A stretch of 64,000 nt of DNA from assembly GCF_016859285.1 (NCBI RefSeq), contig NC_053413.1:16015501-16079500 (forward strand), given 5' to 3'. The notes below the pieces were generated by a model, which saw only the letters and a list, made by a program, of their open reading frames with translations, made no database searches and was not told the origin of the DNA. This document shows positions 38,401-54,249 of the stretch, piece after piece. Numbering within the stretch: the stretch's first letter is position 1; every line of letters starts with the position of its first letter. The position numbers and the translations under genes were made by a program. This DNA comes from Xiphias gladius. Lineage: Eukaryota; Chordata; Actinopteri; Istiophoriformes; Xiphiidae.

Positions 38401-39797
38401 TCAAATAATGTAATCGCTGGTAAAGGGATAATAGGAGGACAAGAAGATGTTTACTACAGATACAGAGCGGGGGTCTATGACGAGATGGCTCTATCCGATC
38501 AGTTCCTGGGAGAGTACTATTCAAGTGTGAGTGTCTTTAAATTTAATTGAAAACCCCACTCTGATAGATGTTTCATGGTTATATTATTCATCACACTAGG
38601 ATAGAATTTGGAATTTGGATGATGATAAATGCGTATTCAAATATATAAAACATAACCGGTTTTCATCTTACAGTGGGAGCTGTATTATACACATAGAACT
38701 GAAATGTCGGTGTTACTGAAGGCTAACTCGTATATTCTGGTTCTGTTTGCTTGCAGAAATCCAACAATGCTGCACAACAATCCCAGCAGAAGGATGGACT
38801 GCTAGTCTATGACTATGAGGGTCAGGAGTCCCTGGCAGGTTCTGTTGGTTGCTGCAGCCTTCTTGAGAATGATGATGATCTTGCATTCCTCAATGACCTT
38901 GGGCCTAAATTCAAAACCCTGGCTGAAATTTGTCAGGGATCGACCTTCGTGACCGAGTCTGTGAATGCAGGAGTTTCTATCTCCCCAGTCAGACCAGTGT
39001 CTCCAATCAGGCCCTCCACCTCTACCCACAAACATGGCTATACTCACACAGACACAATCAGGGACAGGGACAGGGACCGTGTCAACGTCGACACGATCAA
39101 CACGTCCAATGTAGCATCTGGATCCTCTACCATCGTCCAGGAGGAACAAATCACTGAGAGAGCCCAGGGTTCAGCAACTGTTTCCAAGGTACATGTCCAG
39201 GACAAGGTAGTGATTCCCAGTCAGACACTACTCATACAACAGCCCGCTATGTACTATTCTGCTACGCCCATGTATGTAGTCGAGCCCCAACCCCAAATGG
39301 TGCTTATGGCAGGGGGTACCCAGCAGCAGTCAGTGGGTCAAGTAGGCCACATTGGGCTAAGTCAGGGGATGGTGCAGGTTGGTGGTCTCCAGGGTTCTCA
39401 GGGTGTGGTCCTTGTAGATAGGCAGGTAGGAATGGGTGGAGTGACAGGGCAGGTAGCACAAGGCCTTTCACAAGGAACCGTCTCAAGGTCCAGAAAAGTG
39501 TTAGTGGTCGAGAATGGGTCCTTGGGTGGAGAGCAAGGTGTACACTTAGAACAGGGGTTTGTTCAGACAGGACAGGAGTCCACAGAGCAGGGCTTGGAGG
39601 TCAGAGGTCAAGGTGCGCAGGTGAAAGCTCAGAGTTTTTTACTGGGTTCACACAGTTCTATAGGGTCAAATGAAGACTTTCCCCCGTCAGCCAAATTCCA
39701 AGGAAGCCAGAGAGTGGTTGTGCAACATAAGAAGGTTTCAGTCAACGAGAGGAATATTGAATCTAGTACAAAAGTGCAAAGGAAACCTTTTGATTAG
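32416..39797 (+). CDS. dsg2: Desmoglein (desmosomal cadherin), complete, 14 exons
   Basis: Desmosomal adhesion protein, 1,100 aa. Exons: 32416-32469, 33269-33391, 34104-34259, 34373-34514, 34623-34786, 35241-35375, 35488-35673, 35811-36088, 36240-36382, 36489-36710, 37411-37641, 37967-38094, 38227-38526, 38757-39797. Phases agree at every junction. Order: signal peptide ([15 protein letters not shown]); very short propeptide ending RQKR (33-36), so mature Trp is W38, the desmoglein pattern; cadherin repeats with [32 protein letters not shown] and DFNDHCP; Cys motif CTCHG; transmembrane helix at about 597-625; and a cytoplasmic tail of about 470 residues with the plakoglobin-binding segment ([23 protein letters not shown]). 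The reading frame is open upstream to 32197, but this ATG starts the hydrophobic signal. Human DSG2 is about 1,118 aa. Assignment to dsg2 rather than another desmoglein is tentative. Confidence 0.95.
38757..39797 (+). CDS. dsg2: Desmoglein last coding exon: plakoglobin-binding segment and long Gln/Gly-rich tail
   Basis: This 1,041-bp exon encodes residues 755-1100. The first ~60 residues hold the intracellular cadherin-typical segment ([17 protein letters not shown], then [16 protein letters not shown]). Next come a Pro/Ser linker ([12 protein letters not shown]), an Arg/Asp run (RDRDRDR), a Tyr/Pro patch ([14 protein letters not shown]) and about 120 residues rich in Gln, Gly and Val ([21 protein letters not shown]). 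The stop TAG is at 39795-39797. Mammalian desmogleins carry repeated units with VTERV-type motifs in this place; I do not see such units here. Confidence 0.93.
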   Translation, partial: KSNNAAQQSQQKDGLLVYDYEGQESLAGSVGCCSLLENDDDLAFLNDLGPKFKTLAEICQGSTFVTESVNAGVSISPVRPVSPIRPSTSTHKHGYTHTDTIRDRDRDRVNVDTINTSNVASGSSTIVQEEQITERAQGSATVSKVHVQDKVVIPSQTLLIQQPAMYYSATPMYVVEPQPQMVLMAGGTQQQSVGQVGHIGLSQGMVQVGGLQGSQGVVLVDRQVGMGGVTGQVAQGLSQGTVSRSRKVLVVENGSLGGEQGVHLEQGFVQTGQESTEQGLEVRGQGAQVKAQSFLLGSHSSIGSNEDFPPSAKFQGSQRVVVQHKKVSVNERNIESSTKVQRKPFD

Positions 39798-41895
39798 CAT
39801 TTGATTGAAGTATATTGAAATATATTTCAGAATGCTATACTAGAAAGTTCTATACTAGAATATACTACAGTATATAAAGATATTTCCATTATTATACATA
39901 GATCAAGGGTTAAATTGGGCAAAACTGTTAAATGGATAGTTAAGTATGCTTTAACTAAAGTGCACTACTATATGTTCTTCTCTAGTGATAACACTTCTGC
40001 TCTTACTAGTTAAAACATGGTATTGAGTACATGACTATCCATAAAAGGCATTGGATTTTCATACTAATACTAGTTAGGGAAATTACTCTGAAATTTTTAA
40101 ATACCAAAAAGTGCACTAATTTCTCATCTGCTACCTGTTAAAATGGGGCTCCGTTAAAATTTGTTGAAAATGTATACTTTACAGTATTAGTGTAAAAACT
40201 GATTTTTAAGAGACATTACATGACCTCCGTTATTACGCCCCAGCCCCGGGGAAATTCTTGGCAAAACATCTCTGGTTCCAGAATGACCAGTCACTGTAAG
40301 CACTAAATGACAGCCCTAAAAGAGCTTTAGTTATTTCAGGTAGACTAGCATGGCTGCAGGGTGGGAACAGCCAAAGTAAACAAAACAGACCTATTGTTTA
40401 TACTTTCCTATCAAACAAAAACTACAAACTTAAGGCCAAATCTCCTAACCAAGGAGAAACCGTAAGAAGCAGAGAACAAACAAAAAGGCACCCACCTGAA
40501 TCTCTCAGGGGCAAAATAAGTGTACACTGATCAACATCTAATGTCCCCTTCATAATCCAGCTCCCAATCTGCCAGACTAGAGTAGGAAGGGAACCACTGG
40601 ACGTGTTGTAGTTGGTCTTATATCCCTGAAGGCTGCATTTGGGAGCCAATCTCCAGCCAGAACTCTGACGCACAATCAAACTTGCCAACCAATCATAGCA
40701 CCCAGACTGCAGCTCAGCAACATCCACTACCCAATAAGAACAAAAGAAGAGAGAAACCCAAAAAATATATATTGCACTAGTAAATGGAAAAAAAAAAAAA
40801 AACATAACAGCTTGTAACATCAGACAGGTAGTGGGAACATTTAGTCTTTAAACCAGTGATGGAACTTATGTGTTCCTATAGTTTCTCAACCTTACTATAC
40901 TAATGGCTGTGGGATTGGAAAGTGGAAAATGAGATATTTGAAAGCCAAAACTCATGGCATTGGTACGGATCAATAATCTTATCAAACTCCTCCAGTTATA
41001 GTATGATTATTGCACTGTGGGGCAGTTAAATTCTTACTTACTGCTAATTTTGATAAGAACGGCACAGAACCAGTTTCAGAACCAGTGCGCTCTGAAAATG
41101 AGGTTTTCATAGAATTCCTGTTGAAATGACAACAAAATGATAATTTTGAAAGTCATTAAGGCAGAGATAAAACAAAGTTTCTGTACGTAGTATCATGTTG
41201 CATTCATCCCCTTAGGTTTTGAACAACAGATTAAGTACTCTGAGTGCTGTATATTTTTGTGTGGTGTATTTCTAAAAAGATACTTGTTTTGCCTTAGTAA
41301 AATTTTAGCTTTAGCCATGCCGTAAACTTTTCTGCTGACCTTTTGAATTGTTGAACGTAGTTATGATGTAACTAATAAAGAACTGTTTTATTGGTGGCTC
41401 CCTTGGAAACTGCATGAAACATAGATAAATGCTGTTTTTGCTCTACAACAGATAAAAGCACCACCCGGTGAAGAACCAAAGACAAAATGTCTGAATGATT
41501 TAGTGCATCAAGAGGGGATGAGATTCTTTTTATAATGTAACAATATAGACTATAAACAAAAGGAGACAATGGCACACAAATTATTTGTTGTATTGTGGCA
41601 CCCCTCATTATTTCAACAGAATATGTGTGGGTTTTCCATGTTGCTCTTGTACAATAAGACAAGTAAGCCCAAAGTATGAGCTTGCCAAGCACTGAAAACA
41701 TTAGTTGGAAAAACACTGATTTTATTCTTCTTGCTGTGGATATATGTGGGTTTTGTCTGTAGTTTCTAATGTACTGTATCAATATAGCATATATTGCTTT
41801 AGAACAGTCCAGTACTAAAGCAGCATTAAAGTGAGGATGTTTTCATTTTTTTTTAAGTTTTGCACTTTCTATCATAATAAAATCATAGAAAATAT
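39798..41895 (+). other. Probable desmoglein 3' untranslated region
   Basis: AT-rich sequence without an exon. It contains an early AATAAA at 41374-41379 and a second at 41876-41881. The transcript end is inferred from these hexamers. An A-run lies at about 40788-40801. Confidence 0.5.
41876..41881 (+). terminator. Candidate polyadenylation signal of desmoglein
   Basis: AATAAA, followed about 25-45 bp later by a T-rich element (ggcctgtttttttttctg), which is the arrangement expected of a vertebrate cleavage site. The hexamer at 41374-41379 is an alternative closer to the stop. Confidence 0.5.
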
Positions 41896-44867
41896 ACAAA
41901 TGTTCTATTGGCCTGTTTTTTTTTCTGATTTCAGACTATTGGGACATTTAACAGATTATATAGGAGCATGTTAATACAAAATATTATAATACAGATAAAG
42001 TTAAGTATCGTACATCAGAAGTCAAACACTTGTATATGACCTCATCTGGTCATATAACAATATTTTATATTCATTTGATGAACAAATGCTTTGGAGAAAC
42101 AGGGGCCTAAGTGTTTGGGTGAACCTCCACATTTGGTCTTAATTTAAAGAGACAATTTTTACTGATGCTTTTCAGTCATCTAGCTTTCACTAGGAGGGGC
42201 ATCATTCAAATAAACTATATGTGTTACACAGTAAATCAGGTGCAAAGAAGTACATCCTTCCATTGTATTTTGTTTTGAAATACTCGCTTTGAAAGAATGA
42301 TTTGGTGCTAATTGTCAAATGCACACACCAAAACTATTCAAACACACTGACTGTTGAGTGTTCCGGGTTAACAAGGTGAAATCCATTCCTGACCTGGAAA
42401 CCTGTAGCATATTTTTTTGTCAGTTAAAATATGCTTCGGTCAGCGAGATGAATATGTCAGAAGGGTTTTGCTCTAAGCTTTATCACGTGGACAGCAGCAT
42501 GTTGCACGGATACAACTGGTTTCTTTGTAGCTGACTAGAAAAGATTCACTCATGCCTCAAGTAAACAAGAGAAGAGAAAGCAGAAAATCAGGTTTCCCTC
42601 ATGGATTAGCTTACATGCTATTCACATGAACAATGCAAGCAAGTCCAAAAACAGTCAGAGTGGTTTTCAAATGAGATTCGACCAGGCAAAAGCCAAGTTT
42701 TTATCTTTCTAACCAGGGATGAGACTTAGCTCTGGCATATATTTTTTGCATTCAATAAAAAACATAGAACTACTACCACAGTATCATGATCATACTTGTA
42801 CTGTACTTGGGATGTTGCCTGAAAGAACACAAAAAAATAGAGGGCATGTTCTACCACTATCTCAGTTATTAGACAACCAGTCATACAGTCAACGGATGGG
42901 GGGTATGGTGTGGGTTTCACCGTGCACAGGTTGAGTCGATGTGTGAAGCTATGCTATGTAAAAAGCCTCATAACTACCTCAGCTTTTTACTGCAGTATTG
43001 GAATGCATCTATGTAATGTCCACGGTCAGAAAAATGCCACCTTTCTAAAAAAATGTGTAAATACTACAGGGTGAATCTGTGTCACAGAGGCTGCTCATTG
43101 GCTTTTTGAGAAAGTGCACGTGGTTTTTTTTTTATCTTGCTGTCACTAAGGTACATGTATGCATCCCTGTAGGCAAATAGAGAATAGGGTCTCAGTTAGA
43201 CCTGTAGAGATGGGGAAAAGTTAATAATAAGTCATCTGTCAGGGATTGGTTCTCAGGACAGTTAGTAAAAAGTAAAGGAAGACGCAAAAGAGGGACTTCT
43301 ACTTGTCTCTTGCTGATGCAAATGTGAGCTCTCCGGAGGTTCGTGACTCTGCGTGGTCTTTTTTACCCAAGACACAACACTTTCGCTCACCTGTGAATCA
43401 ACAGTTGCATCGGGGAAGACCATAGGCCGACTGAAGTTGAGCACAGAACTCCTGCACACTGTCTTATACACTTGCAGTAAGAAAAAGTTATTAATAGTGT
43501 TTCGGTACACAGATCTTCATCGGGATATTTTGATAACTTAAAATTAATATTTGCTTTTGCTCCAGTCAGAGAGGAAAGGGGTTAATAACATTATTTACTT
43601 CTGATTTACTTCGAAATTACATACTGAAAAACCTGATGTGATATGATGATATCTTCTGGCTCTGGGGGATGTTTATTTCTAGTATTTGCTCTCTTTGGGC
43701 CATCAGTCTTGTCAAAGCAGATGGTTTTCATCAACTCTCAGATGGAAAATTCTTGCTTTGACAGCCTTGACTGGGGTGTGGCCAGATGTGCAACATATTT
43801 CAAATATAACCCTTAGCAATAATAACCCTTAGCAAGCAGTTAAACAGCAAGTTTCCATCCTAACTGTCTGAATGGCAATGTGTGCTCTCAGGAAACCCAT
43901 CATGTCAGCAAGTTTAACCGTGTCACTGTCATGGTATGCGTTACATTCTTGGATTGTCAGTGATTAATGTGTGTTTTGCCTCCTTTCACTGTTTTTGCAT
44001 GTTTTCCAAAGAGTTGTATATTTTTTGTTGCTGGAATCTGAATTTTGTAGATTAGAATGCAACAATGGCTTTCATCATTTTTACACAACTCAAACCAAAC
44101 AACATTCTTTTAAGTCAACTGTTTGCTCTGGTTGCTTCACTTTATATATTGCTCCACGTTATAGAGGTTGCTGTTCATCATCTTAAAGGGGCCAAATTTG
44201 CCCAGAAATAAAAGGTGTTTTTGTCCATAACACAGTCAAATGTGTATACTTCATCACAAGTGTTCTATACTTAGTGTATGGTCAACAAACACTATGAAAA
44301 GACAAAAAACAGCCACGTGTTAGTCTTTCTGAATTTCTTATCTTGTCTATTGGTCTCAGCCCCATGGACATTCGTTCCTATTGAAGAGGTAAATCTTTAA
44401 AAACTTTCTTTAAAGATCACAAATACACAGCAGAGTTACATCTTTAAAATTAGCTAAATAGATTCCTAAAACTTACAGGCATTGTAGTTTTTTGTATTTA
44501 CAGTAACAGGACAGTTTATGTGTGATTGACTCAAAATAAACTACAATGCCCATGTTTACCATAATGAAGGAACATGTCACCTTGTACAGCTGTGTAGTTC
44601 ACTGGTGGGTTTTCCAATAGTTTTTGGACAAAAATAGAGTTCAGTGGTACAAAAGAATAAGCTATATGAGGCTTTATATACACAGACAATACTTTGATAG
44701 TAAGATCATTTTTTTATTCGTTCGGTTCTTTTCATCGAATTAGTTTAGCACCTATATTGTGAATTAATTAACTATATTGTGAATGAATACCAAGTTGGCC
44801 CTTATGCACCTTCACACCTCTGTAGCTATCAAATTAAAACATGACAAGTAGTGACAGGAGTGTATCT
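41896..44867. other. Intergenic stretch between convergent desmoglein and tubulin genes
   Basis: No exon is recognised on either strand. Ordinary AT-rich sequence. The hexamer aataaa near 44209 could serve a longer desmoglein transcript, but this is speculative. Confidence 0.5.
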
Positions 44868-44873
44868 TTTATT
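44868..44873 (-). terminator. Candidate polyadenylation signal of beta-tubulin
   Basis: The forward tttatt is AATAAA on the minus strand, about 350 bp past the tubulin stop codon, giving a 3' untranslated region of ordinary length. Confidence 0.5.
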
Positions 44874-45224
44874 CGAGACTTGAGACAGTGAATGCATGTT
44901 GAAGTAAATGTTACAAAACCGTATTTAGACCAACACTGTACTTCTTTGTTGACACTGGTAAAGCATGACTTGGAAAACCAAACACAATAATACTTGCATA
45001 TTTTTAAATTCTAACACCACTCATGATCTTTGTCAGTAAAAGCCATATCTATATGCAGCATAGTTTTTGCTAAACAGCTATAATTCATCATGATCTGGAC
45101 CCTGCAATATGTAGTTGAGCATCTGCATCACTATCGTGCTTCTTATGATCTCACTGCACTGTCCAAAAACAATTACTATTTGAAGGGACTGATTAAATCA
45201 GAATGTCAGGTCAGTGTTTTGTCA

Positions 45225-49103
<3,879 letters not shown>

Positions 49104-49299
49104 GGTGCGCTGCGGATGCGGGCGGAGTGCGTCCTGTCTCGACTTCGCCGGTGTCCAGTCTTCAGTCTCTTGCCGCTGTGTTTCTCAAAGCCAGCACTTG
49201 CCTCATTTCCAGGGCGAGTGTTGAGCCGGCGGAGATAGATAAACGTGCTGGTGGTCAGATGACGTTGCACACAGCGCAGCATCCCAGCATCCCCGACAG

Positions 49300-49304
49300 C
49301 CAAT
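49300..49304 (-). promoter_or_regulatory. CCAAT-box-like element upstream of tubulin
   Basis: The forward ccaat is ATTGG on the tubulin coding strand, about 200 bp upstream of the ATG within a CpG-rich stretch (about 49100-49330). An inverted CCAAT box is common in vertebrate promoters. Function is inferred from position only. Confidence 0.35.
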
Positions 49305-49911
49305 AGGAGCGCCCCGGTTTGATGCAGTGAACCAGAGGATCATGCCGCATCATCCTCCTGACATCACCCTGCCCCATGCGGAGCAAAATGTGGCCCTTTT
49401 TTTTCGGGTGGGACTGAGGTTGTTCTATAAAGTCTAAGCAATCGTTTCCCCTGCCAGGAAATGTAAAACTTTATCAGGGTAATACTGGAGGCGGCATATG
49501 TGCTGATTCAGTCAGGACTGAAGTGGGAGGACAACAAGTTAAGGAGCAGCTATAGGCCTACAGTAAGCTATCTGTACAAAGGAGCCTGTTTTTTTCCAAA
49601 TACCAGGTTGAAAAATACAGTTTGATATATTGATTAGGCATTTTAACCCTCACTCTAAACTCAGAGATGTCCATGTTTTAGTTTGAATAATGCAGTAAGT
49701 AAAGAAAAAATGCTACGACCAGGGCCAGATTAACTTGCCAGGCAGTCATGGGGCAAATATTAGTTGTAGGCCCGACACCCCCACCCCAACATCCCCATCC
49801 ACACCCAGGTTTCCTGTATGTTAGGTAGTTAGTTAGTTTGTGATAGTTTGATTAAACACATTTTTTTTTAAAGGATATGCACCATGTAAGCATGATATCA
49901 AGTCAAATTCC

Positions 49912-50105
49912 AGTCATATTTTATTTATATAGCCTAGCCTAACAGTACAAATCACACATTTTCCTCAAGGGGCTTAACAATCAGGATACGACACACTCTG
50001 TCCTTAGACCCTAGAATCAGGTGAGGAAAACCTACCCGCAAAAACCCTTTAACAGGAAAAAATGACCTCAGATACTTTTCTCCATATTAAGTATCGATTG
50101 GAATA
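49912..50105. repeat. Interspersed repeat family D (partial copy)
   Basis: The string 'tttatatagcc ... aaatcacacattttcctcaa ... ggggctt ... acacactctgtccttagacc ... ggaaaacc' matches, from memory, a very widespread teleost repeat. Only one copy is seen in this window, so the call rests on recall rather than on internal comparison. Confidence 0.5.
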
Positions 50106-50275
50106 TAACATTTGATTTTGACACAGGGCCCCTCTATAAGACAAGTCCTTAAGACTTGGTAAAATGCAGGAGCCACCTTAGGTAGGAGCATTAGTTTTCT
50201 GTTTTTAAGACATGCTAGAGGCGTGGCTCTACTGACAGCAATTCAAAATAACGGCCTATCCACTAGTTTGATCCA

Positions 50276-50745
50276 GACTGAAATATCTCAACAAGTATTG
50301 GATGGATTGCCATAACAGTTTGTACAGATATTCACGGTCCTCAAAGGATGAACCCAAATAACTCCGGTGATCCCCTGACTTTTCATGTTGTGCCACCGTT
50401 GCCTATTGGTTGGCTTGCCCTGAAGTTTGGTTAAGACGCTAGATTTCCCCTCGGGATGAATTGTAATAACTTTAGTGATTCCTAATAACCATCATCAGGC
50501 CAATATTCATATTTGACCGATACTTGGGTTTATGGCAAAATACCTGCAAAACGATGACATACCCCTCGTGTTTAGTCCTAATTAGCAAATGTTAGCATGC
50601 TAATAAGCTAAGTTAAGATGGTGAACATGGTAAACATAACACCCACTAAACATCAGTATGTTAGTTTTGTCATTGTAGGCATGTTAGCGTGCTAACATTG
50701 CCTAAGTACAGTCTCACAGAAGAGCTAACATGGCTATAGACTCTT
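50276..50745. repeat. Interspersed repeat family C, copy 2
   Basis: Starts 'actgaaatatctcaacaagt', continues with 'attggatggattgccataac' and 'ggtcctcaaaggatgaaccc', and ends with a region of gttagcatgctaat / catgttagcgtgctaaca words and 'tggctatagactcttagcct'. The first half shares modules with 46432-46590. Confidence 0.65.
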
Positions 50746-53700
50746 AGCCTTGTCAATTTTGCTTTAGTGATGCATATCACCTAACTAATCAAATGAAAAC
50801 AAAGTATTATAGACAAGGGGGTCTGGGGGAGTTGCCTGCTCCGTGTGGTTGCTTAAGCCAGGCTTGGCTACAACCCTTGTGATTTTGAAATCCTTTGAAA
50901 CCCTATTGGATAACTTATAAAAAAGAGTGAGAGGGGAGTGCAAGACTGTTTATTTTTTCGCTCTTTAAAAGTCATTTTCTTAGATACAGTGCCTCCAGGC
51001 CACATTGAAAATATTTGAATGTTATTTTGCTTGGGATCAACTTTCAATAAAATCCAGCTGCTATAAAAGAAGAAACTCACTGATATTCATAGCTGGTCAA
51101 TAAATAATGGTTTATTTTAACAGGTATGGCTTATATACAAGTGCATTATGTCTGTTAAAACAAAACAAAAAAGATGAAACCAAACAATTGGAAATTATAA
51201 ATGGTACAATCCATTGTTTTTACATTCATTCAAATCTCCTGTCAAGAGATTCTGAGTCGCATGGTTGAGAGAAGCAAAACCTGAAATGTGTACACTGGGG
51301 ACTCAACGTCTCTGAGACCTTTATTTACCAAGTTCAAAACTATTCACCGGTCCATCCATATCATGAGCCAGGATCTTTCATGTTATTGAACCTGGATGTT
51401 TCCACACATTTACTATTTACAAAGACATTACCTCTCTTCTTTTCTGCTTTTCCACCAGGGAGTGTCTGCCTGTCTACCCTATCGGTGGTGCTAACGTTGC
51501 TTTGGATTACTTTCACTCATTTTTACTTAAATTTTACTCCAAATAAAGTCAATCCAAATGCTTACTAAGAAAGATGAAATAGCTCCCCTCAGCAATGCAG
51601 AATAGCTGCGTGGGAGTTGTGAAAGCGGAAGCAACAGATCCCAGAGAAGACTCTGGTTATATTGTGCTGTGTCATCGTCTTTAATCTGGTGTTGCATGGG
51701 GTTTGGGCGATACACAGTTCAATATTTGCAAAACACACACTGAGACAGAGAGACCAACAAACACAGACAACAAGAACTCGGAGGAATGTGAAGCTACTGA
51801 CCACTGCAGTCAACCCACTCTCTACTCCAGACACCAAGAATTCCCTATTAACTGCAGGTTCAACACCCTGTTTCACAAAATAGATAACATGTGGGTCTAC
51901 TACAAAAGATAATACACAACTAGTATTTTCTTTATTTTATTCAAAATTCAACTCCATTTTCCCTTTTTTTTCTTTTTTTTTTTTTTTTCTTACTGTCAAG
52001 ATGCCAAGCTCCGCCAATTCGGACATCACATGATTGCAGGGTATTGTGCTTTGAGGCTTAGCAGCATGGCATACACACGTTAGACATTAAATGTTCTTAT
52101 GAATCTGTCATAAATGAAAGTTTGTTGACTTGATCTATTAAAAGATCATCCGGAATCAAAAAAAAGAAAAAAAAAGAAAATAGAGCTTTCATACTTTGAT
52201 TCAAGCTTCATTTGAGATAAACGACCACAGGCAGATCTGCCTGGTCATTTAGATACCAATATGTAGCCATTGTCAGTGCATATCTGACTTGGATAAAAGC
52301 AAAAGACAATTTTGGTGAGTAAAGTACATGTCAGGTTCTTCATACATGTACCACAAGATGGTGAGAATAACAGAAGATCTTCTTTTAGGTCTGTTTAGTG
52401 TTGTCTTTGACTCCTGAATGACACGTTAATGGATCACCAATACTCCCTGGATAAATGTAATATGATATCCTGTGAGAGTTTTATCACATTTGAAATGACA
52501 AGACATCATTCAGTTGGCTCTAAAGTTTTACAGTACAGTGTAATTATTGTTATTACTTTCCATTATTATTATGAGGATTGTTGTAAACAGTGGTCTATAT
52601 GTAATCACACATCTTAGACAAATATTACAACCTCCAAAGTATGAAGTATGTAACTACAACTGTCAAGTTACATGCATATTTAAGTCAAGTATAATGCTGT
52701 CCATAGATGGACATGGACTTTGGAAGAAAAAGTGCCTCCCTAAGCAACAGTCTGTCAATTTAAGATTATGTATAGGTTTATCATTGTTTATTATTGTCAT
52801 TTTGACAAATGTATGAAATATTTAATTATGTAAAGTAAACCTAGTTGTGCACGTGAATGCACACATTGACATACATAAACAATGTTAATGCCAGAACATG
52901 ATTTGGAAACACACTGAAGGTTAGCGATGTTGTGACAGTTGGCAATCACATCAAAAATGTTGTCATCCATGGGTTTTATTTCAAAAATAATTTTTGTGCC
53001 TTTTTTTTTTTTAAGGTTTGCTAATTTGTGTTGCTGACACATTCACAGTTATTTTCATGCTATGTCCCCACTGCAAATCATAAGATGCCACCACACTGAG
53101 GTGCCACAAATACTGTTAGAATGAAGTATAGCTTTGTACAATAAGGGCACACCATGTGAGATTCTTCAAAATAATGCTTTGAATTTTAAAAAAAAATGAA
53201 TCAAGTTCAACAACTAATTTTGCATTTACTTACAATATCACATTTACAAATAAAGAATTTGCATACCATAAATTTCATTGACTGAAACAATTGGAAAAAT
53301 AAAAGTTTTTTCAGACCAACAAAATATGGGTCATTCTTTTTGCTAATATCACTGTTCATACAATGAATCACGTGCTGACCAAAGAAGTTTAACTCAATTT
53401 TATGTCTCAATTCTAATTCTTCAAATTATGATACAGCTTTCAGTCTTTTGTTGATTTGAGAAATAAGAAGTCTTCTTTTGTATTTCTGAAGTTTGAAATA
53501 GGGTTCATCTTATTCACTTTAATCCACATACAGTCTTTGGCAGGGGACTATACTGAACAGTATTTCTCAAAATGCTATGTCAATATTGATGTTTTGGCAC
53601 TATGTCTACATTAATTTTGGTCAGAGAAGTTTTTGGCATTGTATTTAGAAAAATCACTCCAATTTGGATTGTTTACCTCTATGACAGCAAAAAGTACCTT

Positions 53701-54249
53701 GTAACATTCAGATTTTATTGTCCACACAGGTAAGGCGATATTTTTTTTTTAACAAATGCTAGACAGACATTTTGTTTGAGCACAAGTACCAGTGAATCGA
53801 TTTTTTTTGTTTTTGTTTTTAAGCATCATTGCATTTCTCACCAGTCCTGATGACACATCTCAGTGATTGTGGGTATAGTTTTAAGTCTCTTTAAAATGAC
53901 AGACAGTGATTTCCCATTCATTTACATCAAAGTAGTTTATAGGCTGGTGATCTCCAGTGACATTCAAAAAGAGCAGAAGATACTGTCACATTGTCACAAA
54001 TCAGCCTCTAGCACTCTTTCGCTTTTGTGGTCTCATTTATTGGCTAAATGGGGGGGGGGCACATTGTGAAACATACGACAACTCTGTAAGACATGTGTAC
54101 TCAACTCCAGGTAGGGACAGTCTTCATTAAGTGCCTGAAGTCTGAACAGGACAGTTCATGCCACCCCCATCCCCCCATTGGGCGTTTATGTGACATGGGC
54201 TGCCTCCGGGTGCAACCATAAAGCTTCTTTTCTTGGCCGCAACACTGGA

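Larger units (their letters stand above)
49305..54249. other. Stretch between the tubulin 5' end and the slc22a23 stop
   Basis: Contains repeats at about 49912-50105 and 50276-50745, an A-rich block near 52158-52180 and a T-rich run at 51962-51990. No exon is supported. Part of the right-hand end should be the slc22a23 3' untranslated region; candidate minus-strand AATAAA hexamers lie at 54036-54041 and 53714-53719. How far the transcript extends cannot be told. Confidence 0.5.
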
